DNA of 64,000 nucleotides. Origin: Euleptes europaea (lineage: Eukaryota; Chordata; Lepidosauria; Squamata; Sphaerodactylidae). Below are positions 63,858 to 64,000 of this stretch, in pieces. A program made the position numbers and the translations under genes. Each line of letters begins with the position of its first letter. Within the stretch, counting starts at the first letter, position 1. The notes beneath the pieces were generated by a model. It worked only from the letters and a program-made list of their open reading frames with translations, was not told the origin of the DNA and did no database searches. Where the stretch lies: the NCBI RefSeq assembly GCF_029931775.1, contig NC_079312.1, positions 8,129,821 to 8,193,820 of the forward strand, in the 5' to 3' direction.

Positions 63858-64000
63858 AGGAGGGTCAGTGGCTCAGTGGTAGAGCGCTTGCTTGGCACAC
63901 AGAAGGCCCCTCATCTAAAATTAATAAAAGGATCAGGTAAGAGGTGATGTGAAAGGACTCTGCCTGGGACTTTGGAGAGCCACTGCCAGTCAGAGCAGAC
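63858..64000 (+). mobile_element. tRNA-Ala-like SINE, cut by window end
   Basis: GTCAGTGGCTCAGTGGTAGA, then GGAGAGCCACTGCCAGTCAG. Equivalent to 14494-14670. Confidence 0.78.

Overview
The window looks like a piece of a squamate reptile genome, probably a lizard and possibly a gecko. It is intron-rich nuclear DNA crowded with the retroposons typical of squamates: CR1-group LINEs, two lineages of L1, 3' ends of the RTE element BovB, 5S-rRNA-derived SINEs with BovB-like tails, several tRNA-derived SINEs, hAT and Tc1/mariner DNA transposons, and a few solo LTRs. The species is inferred from repeat content only.

The host genes are a tandem cluster of KRAB C2H2 zinc finger genes, all on the + strand. 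Gene 1 contributes only its finger exon (4492-5888). Gene 2 has two copies of its start exon and KRAB-A exon (13858/15002 and 17013/18028), a KRAB-B-like exon (22746-22907) and a 16-finger exon (37215-39028). Gene 3 has a start exon (46572), KRAB-A (47739), KRAB-B-like exon (50756 or 50743) and a 16-finger exon (52670-54465). Gene 4 begins with a start exon at 63206 and runs off the window. The exon phases agree throughout: start exon to KRAB-A in phase 0, KRAB-A to KRAB-B and KRAB-B to finger exon in phase 1. The products would be DNA-binding nuclear proteins, with KRAB as a candidate repression module.

The cluster grew by tandem segmental duplication. The finger exon and its flanks occur three times (about 2.4-12.9 kb, 35.3-44.3 kb, 51.6-61.4 kb). 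The start/KRAB-A block occurs four times (about 12.5-15.8, 15.8-19.1, 44.3-49.4 and 61.3-64 kb), and the KRAB-B block twice (about 19.5-23.7 and 49.6-51.5 kb). Because the copies are paralogous, each later insertion can be read against an intact empty site. This fixes the ends and target duplications of a full-length L1 (28229-35290), a 5'-truncated L1 (20929-22662), a CpG-rich MITE (16103-16613), a fold-back Penelope-like repeat (9491-9822), a composite hAT carrying a Tc1 element (41126-43377), a solo LTR (58440-58963) and others.

The most notable feature is that every class of exon in this gene family sits just downstream of a SINE. The pyrimidine-rich SINE tail appears to supply the polypyrimidine tract of the acceptor for the finger exons, and probably for the KRAB-B exons. 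I saw no tRNA or rRNA genes, CRISPR arrays or other protein-coding host genes.
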